A stretch of 64,000 nt of DNA from Channallabes apus (GCA_030522415.1 CM060113.1:14372157-14436156); one strand, 5' to 3'. Positions 49,020 to 61,110 are shown, counted from the first letter of the stretch. The notes: generated by a model from the letters alone, not told the origin. Numbers and translations: made by a program.

Positions 49020-49393
49020 GCTGTGGTCACCGTGTTGAGGAAATGTGTTTGGGTTAATGGCTTCGGCCAAGTTTACGTGTGTTGAGTATGTGTGTGCGAG
49101 AAACCTGTTGAATGTGTTCCGGTTCATGCTAAGGCTGAATTGGGTTTGGTTCTCGAGTGAATGCGTTTCCTTTCCCGTGCGTGCTGTGGTGAGTAAAGTA
49201 CTTCGAGCCATTTGCATTGGAAAGCAATCAATCCAACTCGTATCTCCACGATAGCGAACGACGCAGCGCGATCAAAGCGGAGTGGCGAGTTGAAGATCCC
49301 GGCACCGGGTCACGGGGCGGAGCCCAATGGTGACGCTGCGCAAGTGCCGGGGCAAGCTACAGCGGCGTCAGCCGGCGAAGCAATTTGGTGGAG

Positions 49394-49640
49394 TCAACAT
49401 TAGACGTTGGAAAAAAGACGTCGCCTGGCATTACAAAACAACCCCATCAATGGATGGAAATTGGACGTCCAAAAATGACATGAAAAAGACGTCACTACGA
49501 CGGTCCCACCGACGTCAAAATTAGACGTAGAAAAAAAGAGGTCGCCTGGCATTACAAAACAACCCCATCTATGGACGGAAATTGGACGTCCAAAATGACA
49601 TGGAAAAGACGTCGCTACGACGTCACATTGCGCAGTGGGA
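49394..49640. repeat. 121-bp tandem repeat, two copies
   Basis: The segment beginning 'tcaacattagacgttgg' (49394) recurs as 'tcaaaattagacgtag' (49515). Both contain 'tcgcctggcattacaaaaca' (49421 and 49542) and 'ggaaattggacgtcc'. Confidence 0.85.
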
Positions 49641-49794
49641 TGCATTAAAATTGGCAATAACTTTTAATATTAAACAGGTGGCAAACAATTTGGTAGCGAT
49701 ACAGCGTGTTGTTGTGTTAAACTGAAGACGGCGCCATCCGTGGAGCCGTGTGGGTCATGTAAATTTTTCCTTCATACAACACTTCAGCCCTTTT

Positions 49795-49994
49795 NNNNNN
49801 NNNNNNNNNNNNNNNNNNNNNNNNNNNNNNNNNNNNNNNNNNNNNNNNNNNNNNNNNNNNNNNNNNNNNNNNNNNNNNNNNNNNNNNNNNNNNNNNNNNN
49901 NNNNNNNNNNNNNNNNNNNNNNNNNNNNNNNNNNNNNNNNNNNNNNNNNNNNNNNNNNNNNNNNNNNNNNNNNNNNNNNNNNNNNNNNNNNNNN
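49795..49994. other. Assembly gap, 200 N
   Basis: Exactly 200 N, a placeholder length. The flanks match positions 53163 and 53587 of the next array unit, which predicts 423 bp of missing sequence. Confidence 0.98.
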
Positions 49995-50683
49995 GAGTGA
50001 CCGGCGCCCGACGGTTCGCGAAGATCTGCAAGGTCTGCGAGCTTCCGCACGTTAAACATGATTAATTTTTTTGCGTGGTAAAATGGAAACGTAACCATGG
50101 CACCAAAACTCGCGCTGAATCATGATGAACCGCATTTACGGCCCCTGCGCGAAACCGCGTAGGTGAGATAGGGGTATTAAACCTCCACTCTGTCATCTCA
50201 TCGTATTCATTCTATAAGTGCACTATACAACCCCAACAACTGACATGCTTCACATTGGTTCTGAAGCTGGTGAAGAGTGTTATCAGCTGTTTGTCCATCA
50301 ACTATGATTGTATTCCCAGTTCGTTTCACTGCCACAGGTTACAGTTTGGTGATTTAATTTATATATTTGACTATTATGGCATGTTGTTGATAAGTTAACC
50401 CATGTCGAAATAAACGCTATTAAAAGAATTTAGTGCAATGTTTAATTTGCATAGAAAGTGCCGTCTTTCTTAATGCTGTCATGCAAAAGGAGTCAAAAAT
50501 CGATTCCTGAGCCACCGATGTCAGCTAATTCAGAATCTTCACTGTAGACAGCGCCTTGTAACTTCGGACATAAGAGGCAGCGACTTAAGAAGACTCCTAA
50601 GAGACAGTTCAAGAAATACACTTAGAAAAGTTATCACTTAACGTACAGTATGATATATCTTAAGAGTCTTCTTAGCGCGCAAA

Positions 50684-51201
50684 CAGTGGTGTCAAAAGTA
50701 TTCACATTCATTACTTGAGTAGAAGTATAGATACTAGGGTTCAAAAATACTTCTTTAGAAGTTGAAGTATCAACTCAAGCTTTTTACTTAAGTAAAAGTT
50801 TAAAAGTACTGGTTTCAAAACTACTTAAAGTAAAAAAGTAAAAGTACCGTGTGGGGCGAAAAAAGTATTAAGGTCTCGCTTTCTGATCATGCGACTGGGG
50901 GGGGGGGGATGTGGGCGTTCTTATCATGCACCGGGGGGGGGGGGGGATTGGGTTGTGCGTGTTCTCATCATGCGACCGGGCGGGGGGGGGGGGGTGTTGT
51001 GCGCGTTCTGATCATACAAATAGAGTAACGAGGCTATTTTTAAAATGTAAGGAGTAGAAAGTACAGATAATTGCTTAAAAATGTAAGGAGTAGAAGTAAA
51101 AAGTCGGCTGAAAAATAATTACTCCAGTAAAGTATAGATACCCAAAATTTCTACTTAAGTAAGGTAACGAAGTATTTGTACTTCGTTACTTGACACCTCT
51201 G
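50684..51201. mobile_element. hAT-like MITE, array copy 1 (518 bp)
   Basis: Ends CAGTGGTGTCAAAAGTA and …ACTTGACACCTCTG are inverted. A perfect 8-bp target duplication, CGCGCAAA, flanks it (50676-50683 and 51202-51209), which is diagnostic for hAT. It interrupts the Harbinger-like right end. The middle holds three long G runs (50897-50908, 50933-50946, 50982-50994). It shares its ends with the 823-bp element at 10472. Confidence 0.88.
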
Positions 51202-51532
51202 CGCGCAAATAGTGTGCGTTATCGAGAAACCGGGCCATGTTCATTATCACACACTTTAGAGACAATGGTTTAGTAATTACAATGCATAAAGTACAATACT
51301 AGCACTATCAATGTATGGACAATCTATAAAATCAATCCTCATCCTCAATATTATATTCAACTTGATGTACATTATTAAAATATATACATTTAGTAGTAAA
51401 ATATACAAGTATACATATAAAAAATATATATATATATATAAACTATACAGAATACTGCAAACATCTAAGGCAACAAGACATTTGCAATATTAAATAATCA
51501 ACTTCGTAGGGCTGTGGCACTATTTACAAGTA

Positions 51533-52180
51533 CAGTGGAACCTCGGATTACGAGCATAATTCGTTCCGGAAGCAGTATTCCAAAACACTCGTAAACCAAA
51601 TAAAATTTTCCCATAGGAAATAATGGTAAACTCAAATTATTCGTTCTACAGCCCAAAAAAATAAATACATAAAAATAATTAACACAAAATATAACGTAAA
51701 AATAAAACAAATTAACCTGCACTTTACCTTAAAAAAAAGTGAAAATAAATCCAGACAGATAAGTGTTTAAATTTGTGCACGCAGGCTCTGTGTGTGTGTG
51801 TGTGTAATGTGCGTGTAAAAGTTACTGTGTGTTTGTGTTTGAAGCCGGGTGGGGCTGAAATAGTGGGGCTATAAAGCCGAGAGAGTGTGTGTGTGTGAGT
51901 GTGCATGTGCGCTCATTCACTTACACCAACACACACACTCTCTCTCTCGGCTTTACAGCCCCCACACAGAAACTCCGCTCTCTCGCGATTCAAAAGTAAG
52001 GTACTGTTTAATTTGTTGTTGTTTTACTTTACAGCAGTGATTCCGTTAGTATGCGCTCACGCGAGTGTGACTAGCGATGTTCCTTGCTAATTTTTAAACT
52101 GTTCATTTTTAAACGGTTTTAAAAACGGTCTCTCCATTAATGTGTGTGGGTGTGTGTGCGTGTGCTCATTCACTTACACC

Positions 52181-52232
<52 letters not shown>

Positions 52233-52617
52233 CTCTCTCTCTCTCTCTCGCTCTCTCCTCTCAGGTTCCCAAACAAACGCACACTCTACCACACACACAT
52301 TACCTATCGTCTCCCCTGCTGGGTCCTAGTGCTTGCAGAGTTTTTGTGTGTGTTTGTGTACGTGAGTGTTTGTGTATTCATTCAACAGGGGAGACGATTA
52401 CCTACAATTCCACAGCGCAAGAGAGAGAAAAACCGTTGGCTCAGTTGTGATGACGTGACGCTCGGTGTCAAAACAAGAAGCGCATGCGTGATACATGATA
52501 CTCGGTGCTCCTAAACCAAGACAATGCTCGTTTTTCAAGTCAAAATTTATGAAAAGATCTTTGCTCGTCTTGCGGAACACTCGTAAACCGCGTTACTCGT
52601 AATCCGAGGTTCCACTG
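51533..52617. mobile_element. TA-flanked Tc/mariner-type MITE, array copy 1 (1,085 bp)
   Basis: Left end CAGTGGAACCTCGGATTACG and right end CGTAATCCGAGGTTCCACTG are perfect inverses within TA (51531-51532, 52618-52619). A second inverted level, 'aacactcgtaaacc', occurs near both ends. The interior is non-coding with (TG)n, (CA)n and (CT)n tracts. The THTHTH-type open frames over 52140-52514 are the CA tract read as protein. The TIR style and TA target fit a Tigger/pogo or related group; this is inference. Confidence 0.85.
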
Positions 52618-54275
52618 TAGTATTGAAAAGATACCATAACACTGACAGCCATCTAATTGTCATGAAAGACTATTATATCTTTCCAATTAGTCTTGCTTAG
52701 CATACCACATTTCCCAACTATGCCACATATAGTCTTATAGGAGATATAAAGCAATCAGTGTAGGCCTAAAAGATGCCACACTGCGGCAAATCACATTTCC
52801 ATATAAATGTTGCGTATGGCAGCCATCTTGAAATTTTATTGGGGCAGACTCAAACCAAACTCAAGATATTTATTCCCTTAGTTAGCATACCAAGTTTCAG
52901 AGCAATGATGCAGATAGGTTCTGAAAACAAAATGTGTCAATCTAAAAAAACTTAGCTCTACAAAGGATTCTCAGATATTTGTGGATTTTCAGTGTAACTT
53001 GCTGTATAGAAATGAAGTCGTGGGATTTGGTTGACAAAAATATTGGCGCCACCTAGTGCACAGGATGCTTTTTAGATAACTGATAAAGCTATACTGTATG
53101 TACAGTAGATGTCTAATATACAGTATATACAATTTTTCCTTTATACAACACTTCAGCCCTTTTCATATTTTCCCCGTGGTCGTTAGTTAAAAAAAAAAGA
53201 AAAATATTTTGCCTTCCAATGCAACAGATTATGGAGCTTGTTGACCTGCTCAGACCTGCGCGTGCCAGGCCAACGCATCGTACTTACTGTACGGTCTACG
53301 TCCCGATGTCCAGCTGCTCGCTGCTTTTTGTTTAAAATATGTTTCATTGATCATTAGCCATTATCCATAACTTTATGGACTTTTCTTTATGGACACGTTT
53401 TATTTTTATGAAATTTGATTTAGTTAAATGAGAAAATAACCTTGGAAGTTTCAAACCCCGCATCCATTCATTTTTCTTAGTGATTGTAATGCGTAATACC
53501 CCTATTCACTTATGTGGTTTGACGCGCTGTAAGATGAGTCAGGCCACACAGGTGAGATAGGGGTATTAGGCACCGCGATCCGCCTTGAGTGACCGGCGCC
53601 CGACGGTTCGCGAAGATCTGCAAGGTCTGCGAGCTTCCGCACGTTAAACATGATTAATTTTTTTGCGTGGTAAAATGGAAACGTAACCATGGCACCAAAA
53701 CTCGCGCTGAATCATGATGAACCGCATTTACGGCCCCTGCGCGAAACCGCGTAGGTGAGATAGGGGTATTAAACCTCCACTCTGTCATCTCATCGTATTC
53801 ATTCTATAAGTGCACTATACAACCCCAACAACTGACATGCTTCACATTGGTTCTGAAGCTGGTGAAGAGTGTTATCAGCTGTTTGTCCATCAACTATGAT
53901 TGTATTCCCAGTTCGTTTCACTGCCACAGGTTACAGTTTGGTGATTTAATTTATATATTTGACTATTATGGCATGTTGTTGATAAGTTAACCCATGTCGA
54001 AATAAACGCTATTAAAAGAATTTAGTGCAATGTTTAATTTGCATAGAAAGTGCCGTCTTTCTTAATGCTGTCATGCAAAAGGAGTCAAAAATCGATTCCT
54101 GAGCCACCGATGTCAGCTAATTCAGAATCTTCACTGTAGACAGCGCCTTGTAACTTCGGACATAAGAGGCAGCGACTTAAGAAGACTCCTAAGAGACAGT
54201 TCAAGAAATACACTTAGAAAAGTTATCACTTAACGTACAGTATGATATATCTTAAGAGTCTTCTTAGCGCGCAAA

Positions 54276-54793
54276 CAGTGGTGTCAAAAGTATTCACATT
54301 CATTACTTGAGTAGAAGTATAGATACTAGGGTTCAAAAATACTTCTTTAGAAGTTGAAGTATCAACTCAAGCTTTTTACTTAAGTAAAAGTTTAAAAGTA
54401 CTGGTTTCAAAACTACTTAAAGTAAAAAAGTAAAAGTACCGTGTGGGGCGAAAAAAGTATTAAGGTCTCGCTTTCTGATCATGCGACTGGGGGGGGGGGG
54501 GGATGTGGGCGTTCTTATCATGCACCGGGGGGGGGGGGGATTGGGTTGTGCGTGTTCTCATCATGCGACCGGGCGGGGGGGGGGGGTGTTGTGCGCGTTC
54601 TGATCATACAAATAGAGTAACGAGGCTATTTTTAAAATGTAAGGAGTAGAAAGTACAGATAATTGCTTAAAAATGTAAGGAGTAGAAGTAAAAAGTCGGC
54701 TGAAAAATAATTACTCCAGTAAAGTATAGATACCCAAAATTTCTACTTAAGTAAGGTAACGAAGTATTTGTACTTCGTTACTTGACACCTCTG
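54276..54793. mobile_element. hAT-like MITE, array copy 2
   Basis: Same element and flanks as copy 1, offset 3,592 bp. The G runs are 14, 13 and 12 instead of 12, 14 and 13. Confidence 0.88.
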
Positions 54794-55124
54794 CGCGCAA
54801 ATAGTGTGCGTTATCGAGAAACCGGGCCATGTTCATTATCACACACTTTAGAGACAATGGTTTAGTAATTACAATGCATAAAGTACAATACTAGCACTAT
54901 CAATGTATGGACAATCTATAAAATCAATCCTCATCCTCAATATTATATTCAACTTGATGTACATTATTAAAATATATACATTTAGTAGTAAAATATACAA
55001 GTATACATATAAAAAATATATATATATATATAAACTATACAGAATACTGCAAACATCTAAGGCAACAAGACATTTGCAATATTAAATAATCAACTTCGTA
55101 GGGCTGTGGCACTATTTACAAGTA

Positions 55125-55772
55125 CAGTGGAACCTCGGATTACGAGCATAATTCGTTCCGGAAGCAGTATTCCAAAACACTCGTAAACCAAATAAAATTT
55201 TCCCATAGGAAATAATGGTAAACTCAAATTATTCGTTCTACAGCCCAAAAAAATAAATACATAAAAATAATTAACACAAAATATAACGTAAAAATAAAAC
55301 AAATTAACCTGCACTTTACCTTAAAAAAAAGTGAAAATAAATCCAGACAGATAAGTGTTTAAATTTGTGCACGCAGGCTCTGTGTGTGTGTGTGTGTAAT
55401 GTGCGTGTAAAAGTTACTGTGTGTTTGTGTTTGAAGCCGGGTGGGGCTGAAATAGTGGGGCTATAAAGCCGAGAGAGTGTGTGTGTGTGAGTGTGCATGT
55501 GCGCTCATTCACTTACACCAACACACACACTCTCTCTCTCGGCTTTACAGCCCCCACACAGAAACTCCGCTCTCTCGCGATTCAAAAGTAAGGTACTGTT
55601 TAATTTGTTGTTGTTTTACTTTACAGCAGTGATTCCGTTAGTATGCGCTCACGCGAGTGTGACTAGCGATGTTCCTTGCTAATTTTTAAACTGTTCATTT
55701 TTAAACGGTTTTAAAAACGGTCTCTCCATTAATGTGTGTGGGTGTGTGTGCGTGTGCTCATTCACTTACACC

Positions 55773-55824
<52 letters not shown>

Positions 55825-56209
55825 CTCTCTCTCTCTCTCTCGCTCTCTCCTCTCAGGTTCCCAAACAAACGCACACTCTACCACACACACATTACCTATC
55901 GTCTCCCCTGCTGGGTCCTAGTGCTTGCAGAGTTTTTGTGTGTGTTTGTGTACGTGAGTGTTTGTGTATTCATTCAACAGGGGAGACGATTACCTACAAT
56001 TCCACAGCGCAAGAGAGAGAAAAACCGTTGGCTCAGTTGTGATGACGTGACGCTCGGTGTCAAAACAAGAAGCGCATGCGTGATACATGATACTCGGTGC
56101 TCCTAAACCAAGACAATGCTCGTTTTTCAAGTCAAAATTTATGAAAAGATCTTTGCTCGTCTTGCGGAACACTCGTAAACCGCGTTACTCGTAATCCGAG
56201 GTTCCACTG
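55125..56209. mobile_element. TA-flanked MITE, array copy 2
   Basis: Same element as 51533-52617 by comparison, shifted by 3,592 bp, with the same length. Confidence 0.85.
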
Positions 56210-57867
56210 TAGTATTGAAAAGATACCATAACACTGACAGCCATCTAATTGTCATGAAAGACTATTATATCTTTCCAATTAGTCTTGCTTAGCATACCAC
56301 ATTTCCCAACTATGCCACATATAGTCTTATAGGAGATATAAAGCAATCAGTGTAGGCCTAAAAGATGCCACACTGCGGCAAATCACATTTCCATATAAAT
56401 GTTGCGTATGGCAGCCATCTTGAAATTTTATTGGGGCAGACTCAAACCAAACTCAAGATATTTATTCCCTTAGTTAGCATACCAAGTTTCAGAGCAATGA
56501 TGCAGATAGGTTCTGAAAACAAAATGTGTCAATCTAAAAAAACTTAGCTCTACAAAGGATTCTCAGATATTTGTGGATTTTCAGTGTAACTTGCTGTATA
56601 GAAATGAAGTCGTGGGATTTGGTTGACAAAAATATTGGCGCCACCTAGTGCACAGGATGCTTTTTAGATAACTGATAAAGCTATACTGTATGTACAGTAG
56701 ATGTCTAATATACAGTATATACAATTTTTCCTTTATACAACACTTCAGCCCTTTTCATATTTTCCCCGTGGTCGTTAGTTAAAAAAAAAAGAAAAATATT
56801 TTGCCTTCCAATGCAACAGATTATGGAGCTTGTTGACCTGCTCAGACCTGCGCGTGCCAGGCCAACGCATCGTACTTACTGTACGGTCTACGTCCCGATG
56901 TCCAGCTGCTCGCTGCTTTTTGTTTAAAATATGTTTCATTGATCATTAGCCATTATCCATAACTTTATGGACTTTTCTTTATGGACACGTTTTATTTTTA
57001 TGAAATTTGATTTAGTTAAATGAGAAAATAACCTTGGAAGTTTCAAACCCCGCATCCATTCATTTTTCTTAGTGATTGTAATGCGTAATACCCCTATTCA
57101 CTTATGTGGTTTGACGCGCTGTAAGATGAGTCAGGCCACACAGGTGAGATAGGGGTATTAGGCACCGCGATCCGCCTTGAGTGACCGGCGCCCGACGGTT
57201 CGCGAAGATCTGCAAGGTCTGCGAGCTTCCGCACGTTAAACATGATTAATTTTTTTGCGTGGTAAAATGGAAACGTAACCATGGCACCAAAACTCGCGCT
57301 GAATCATGATGAACCGCATTTACGGCCCCTGCGCGAAACCGCGTAGGTGAGATAGGGGTATTAAACCTCCACTCTGTCATCTCATCGTATTCATTCTATA
57401 AGTGCACTATACAACCCCAACAACTGACATGCTTCACATTGGTTCTGAAGCTGGTGAAGAGTGTTATCAGCTGTTTGTCCATCAACTATGATTGTATTCC
57501 CAGTTCGTTTCACTGCCACAGGTTACAGTTTGGTGATTTAATTTATATATTTGACTATTATGGCATGTTGTTGATAAGTTAACCCATGTCGAAATAAACG
57601 CTATTAAAAGAATTTAGTGCAATGTTTAATTTGCATAGAAAGTGCCGTCTTTCTTAATGCTGTCATGCAAAAGGAGTCAAAAATCGATTCCTGAGCCACC
57701 GATGTCAGCTAATTCAGAATCTTCACTGTAGACAGCGCCTTGTAACTTCGGACATAAGAGGCAGCGACTTAAGAAGACTCCTAAGAGACAGTTCAAGAAA
57801 TACACTTAGAAAAGTTATCACTTAACGTACAGTATGATATATCTTAAGAGTCTTCTTAGCGCGCAAA

Positions 57868-58385
57868 CAGTGGTGTCAAAAGTATTCACATTCATTACTT
57901 GAGTAGAAGTATAGATACTAGGGTTCAAAAATACTTCTTTAGAAGTTGAAGTATCAACTCAAGCTTTTTACTTAAGTAAAAGTTTAAAAGTACTGGTTTC
58001 AAAACTACTTAAAGTAAAAAAGTAAAAGTACCGTGTGGGGCGAAAAAAGTATTAAGGTCTCGCTTTCTGATCATGCGACTGGGGGGGGGGGGATGTGGGC
58101 GTTCTTATCATGCACCGGGGGGGGGGGGGATTGGGTTGTGCGTGTTCTCATCATGCGACCGGGCGGGGGGGGGGGGGGTGTTGTGCGCGTTCTGATCATA
58201 CAAATAGAGTAACGAGGCTATTTTTAAAATGTAAGGAGTAGAAAGTACAGATAATTGCTTAAAAATGTAAGGAGTAGAAGTAAAAAGTCGGCTGAAAAAT
58301 AATTACTCCAGTAAAGTATAGATACCCAAAATTTCTACTTAAGTAAGGTAACGAAGTATTTGTACTTCGTTACTTGACACCTCTG
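57868..58385. mobile_element. hAT-like MITE, array copy 3
   Basis: Same element and flanks, with G runs of 12, 13 and 14. Confidence 0.88.
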
Positions 58386-58716
58386 CGCGCAAATAGTGTG
58401 CGTTATCGAGAAACCGGGCCATGTTCATTATCACACACTTTAGAGACAATGGTTTAGTAATTACAATGCATAAAGTACAATACTAGCACTATCAATGTAT
58501 GGACAATCTATAAAATCAATCCTCATCCTCAATATTATATTCAACTTGATGTACATTATTAAAATATATACATTTAGTAGTAAAATATACAAGTATACAT
58601 ATAAAAAATATATATATATATATAAACTATACAGAATACTGCAAACATCTAAGGCAACAAGACATTTGCAATATTAAATAATCAACTTCGTAGGGCTGTG
58701 GCACTATTTACAAGTA

Positions 58717-59364
58717 CAGTGGAACCTCGGATTACGAGCATAATTCGTTCCGGAAGCAGTATTCCAAAACACTCGTAAACCAAATAAAATTTTCCCATAG
58801 GAAATAATGGTAAACTCAAATTATTCGTTCTACAGCCCAAAAAAATAAATACATAAAAATAATTAACACAAAATATAACGTAAAAATAAAACAAATTAAC
58901 CTGCACTTTACCTTAAAAAAAAGTGAAAATAAATCCAGACAGATAAGTGTTTAAATTTGTGCACGCAGGCTCTGTGTGTGTGTGTGTGTAATGTGCGTGT
59001 AAAAGTTACTGTGTGTTTGTGTTTGAAGCCGGGTGGGGCTGAAATAGTGGGGCTATAAAGCCGAGAGAGTGTGTGTGTGTGAGTGTGCATGTGCGCTCAT
59101 TCACTTACACCAACACACACACTCTCTCTCTCGGCTTTACAGCCCCCACACAGAAACTCCGCTCTCTCGCGATTCAAAAGTAAGGTACTGTTTAATTTGT
59201 TGTTGTTTTACTTTACAGCAGTGATTCCGTTAGTATGCGCTCACGCGAGTGTGACTAGCGATGTTCCTTGCTAATTTTTAAACTGTTCATTTTTAAACGG
59301 TTTTAAAAACGGTCTCTCCATTAATGTGTGTGGGTGTGTGTGCGTGTGCTCATTCACTTACACC

Positions 59365-59412
<48 letters not shown>

Positions 59413-59797
59413 CTCTCTCTCTCTCTCTCGCTCTCTCCTCTCAGGTTCCCAAACAAACGCACACTCTACCACACACACATTACCTATCGTCTCCCCTGCT
59501 GGGTCCTAGTGCTTGCAGAGTTTTTGTGTGTGTTTGTGTACGTGAGTGTTTGTGTATTCATTCAACAGGGGAGACGATTACCTACAATTCCACAGCGCAA
59601 GAGAGAGAAAAACCGTTGGCTCAGTTGTGATGACGTGACGCTCGGTGTCAAAACAAGAAGCGCATGCGTGATACATGATACTCGGTGCTCCTAAACCAAG
59701 ACAATGCTCGTTTTTCAAGTCAAAATTTATGAAAAGATCTTTGCTTGTCTTGCGGAACACTCGTAAACCGCGTTACTCGTAATCCGAGGTTCCACTG
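58717..59797. mobile_element. TA-flanked MITE, array copy 3
   Basis: Same element, 4 bp shorter in the CA tract. It carries T at 59746 (gcttgtc) where copies 1 and 2 have C (gctcgtc). Confidence 0.85.
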
Positions 59798-60306
59798 TAG
59801 TATTGAAAAGATACCATAACACTGACAGCCATCTAATTGTCATGAAAGACTATTATATCTTTCCAATTAGTCTTGCTTAGCATACCACATTTCCCAACTA
59901 TGCCACATATAGTCTTATAGGAGATATAAAGCAATCAGTGTAGGCCTAAAAGATGCCACACTGCGGCAAATCACATTTCCATATAAATGTTGCGTATGGC
60001 AGCCATCTTGAAATTTTATTGGGGCAGACTCAAACCAAACTCAAGATATTTATTCCCTTAGTTAGCATACCAAGTTTCAGAGCAATGATGCAGATAGGTT
60101 CTGAAAACAAAATGTGTCAATCTAAAAAAACTTAGCTCTACAAAGGATTCTCAGATATTTGTGGATTTTCAGTGTAACTTGCTGTATAGAAATGAAGTCG
60201 TGGGATTTGGTTGACAAAAATATTGGCGCCACCTAGTGCACAGGATGCTTTTTAGATAACTGATAAAGCTATACTGTATGTACAGTAGATGTCTAATATA
60301 CAGTAT

Positions 60307-60889
60307 GTACTGTAGTCATGTTAAGAGAGTTTGCTTCTTTGTTTGTTTTCTTTCCTGTCTGCCTGGTTGTTCTTATTAGCAAATTTACATACATGCAATA
60401 TCATAAATATGACATACTGGAATGATATAACATCCACTTGTATGAAATGGTGAAAGTGTTTTGAAGATGGCAAACACATCTAGAAACCCTGTGTTTATCA
60501 GACGAGTAGTTTTTGGTTTTGACACACCATGAACTAAGTCATGATACAAAAAGCAACTATTACTTGACTTTTCATATTTTCACTCACGTTCACATTTAAG
60601 CTCAGTCACAGGTCAGCTTTTACTACTGCATTTACAGAAGGAAAAATCCACTCTATTATTCATCATACAAATAATGTTTTTCTTCAGGTGTAAATAATAA
60701 TTTAAAAAAAGTTCCACACTACTTTTGTGCACTTTACCCAATTAAGCAAGTCATATCTCTTTCCCTAGCAAACTGAAAATTATGGTTTTGAGCCATTTTT
60801 CTAAGTAATACAATTAATGGAATTAGTGACCGGCAGCCAAACAGATTATTTATGTAAATCCTACAAGCAGGGTTTTTGCCCCCATGCTA
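60307..60889. other. Intron 2 right flank of the array
   Basis: Unique AT-rich sequence begins after 'tacagtat'. No gene or repeat ends are seen. Confidence 0.5.
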
Positions 60890-61110
60890 TAAGACCAAAA
60901 GACTTTGCTGCTTTGAAGTGGGCTTTAGACATAGGGAGGAGAGAAAACATCTCTAATGACTTGTGTTTGGCCCATTATTTCATTCAAGGCCTGACGTTGC
61001 AGGTACATTGAATACAGTAGTTCAAAGCAGCTGAGGCAACATGAAAAGACAGTTGCGGCTGCGTTACATTATTTTTTGATAGCCACAAGTGAATTAAAGG
61101 CACACGTGTC
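60890..61110 (+). repeat. Diverged duplicated block, copy A
   Basis: Aligns collinearly with 62326-62545. Shared words include 'actttgct', 'tttgaagtg', 'agacatagg', 'tagttcaaagc' and 'agtgaattaaagg' against 'agtaaattaaaagg'. It is not recognisable as a transposon, and no inverted ends or tRNA-like part are seen. Confidence 0.75.

Larger units (their letters stand above)
48594..49640. mobile_element. GACGTC-rich insert, possibly a foldback/MITE
   Basis: Bounded roughly by 'aatcccactaaacattggac' on the left and 'cattgcgcagtgggatgcat' on the right (CCCACT … AGTGGG). It contains many TTGGACGTCC words, two long hairpins and a 121-bp tandem pair. There is no open reading frame with a recognised domain. 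The central GC-rich portion (49020-49390) might be a separate, older insertion such as an LTR piece. Confidence 0.45.
48224..51236. mobile_element. PIF/Harbinger-like non-autonomous element with nested insertions
   Basis: The left end GGCCCGGTTTCTCGA and the right end TCGAGAAACCGGGCC are perfect inverses (15 bp), flanked by ATG on both sides (48221-48223 and 51237-51239). Subterminal sequence is full of 'cttaag/cttagc' words. A 3-bp duplication fits PIF/Harbinger, though that group prefers TWA, so the superfamily is inferred. No transposase is present. Inside lie a GACGTC-rich insert with hairpins, an assembly gap and a hAT MITE. The right part is triplicated downstream. Confidence 0.65.
49762..60306. 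repeat. Tandem array of three 3,592-bp units
   Basis: Units run about 49762-53130 (with the gap), 53131-56722 and 56723-60306. The period is exactly 3,592 bp between copies 1-2 and 2-3 at many landmarks (for example 'gagtgaccggcgcccgacgg' at 49995, 53587, 57179). Copies differ in three G-run lengths, a 4-bp shorter CA tract in copy 3, and one substitution found by eye (T at 59746 against C in copies 1 and 2). Each unit carries the right end of the Harbinger-like element with its hAT insert, then intronic sequence with a TA-flanked MITE. No host gene is inside. Confidence 0.95.

Noticed and set aside
49020..49390. LTR retrotransposon with primer-binding site ('tttggtggagtca')
   Set aside because: No second LTR, polypurine tract or gag/pol sequence is visible; only a possibility mentioned under the insert.
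49717..50098. Open frames running across the gap
   Set aside because: They consist mostly of N read as X; no real coding evidence.
52140..52514. Open frames of 100-124 codons rich in THTHTH/SLSLSL (also at 55732 and 59324)
   Set aside because: They are the CA and CT microsatellites of the MITE read as protein, and all three frames stay open because the repeat lacks stops.
49762..60306. CRISPR array or satellite DNA
   Set aside because: The repeat unit is 3.6 kb, composed of named transposons and unique intron DNA, and present only three times; the genome is a vertebrate's.
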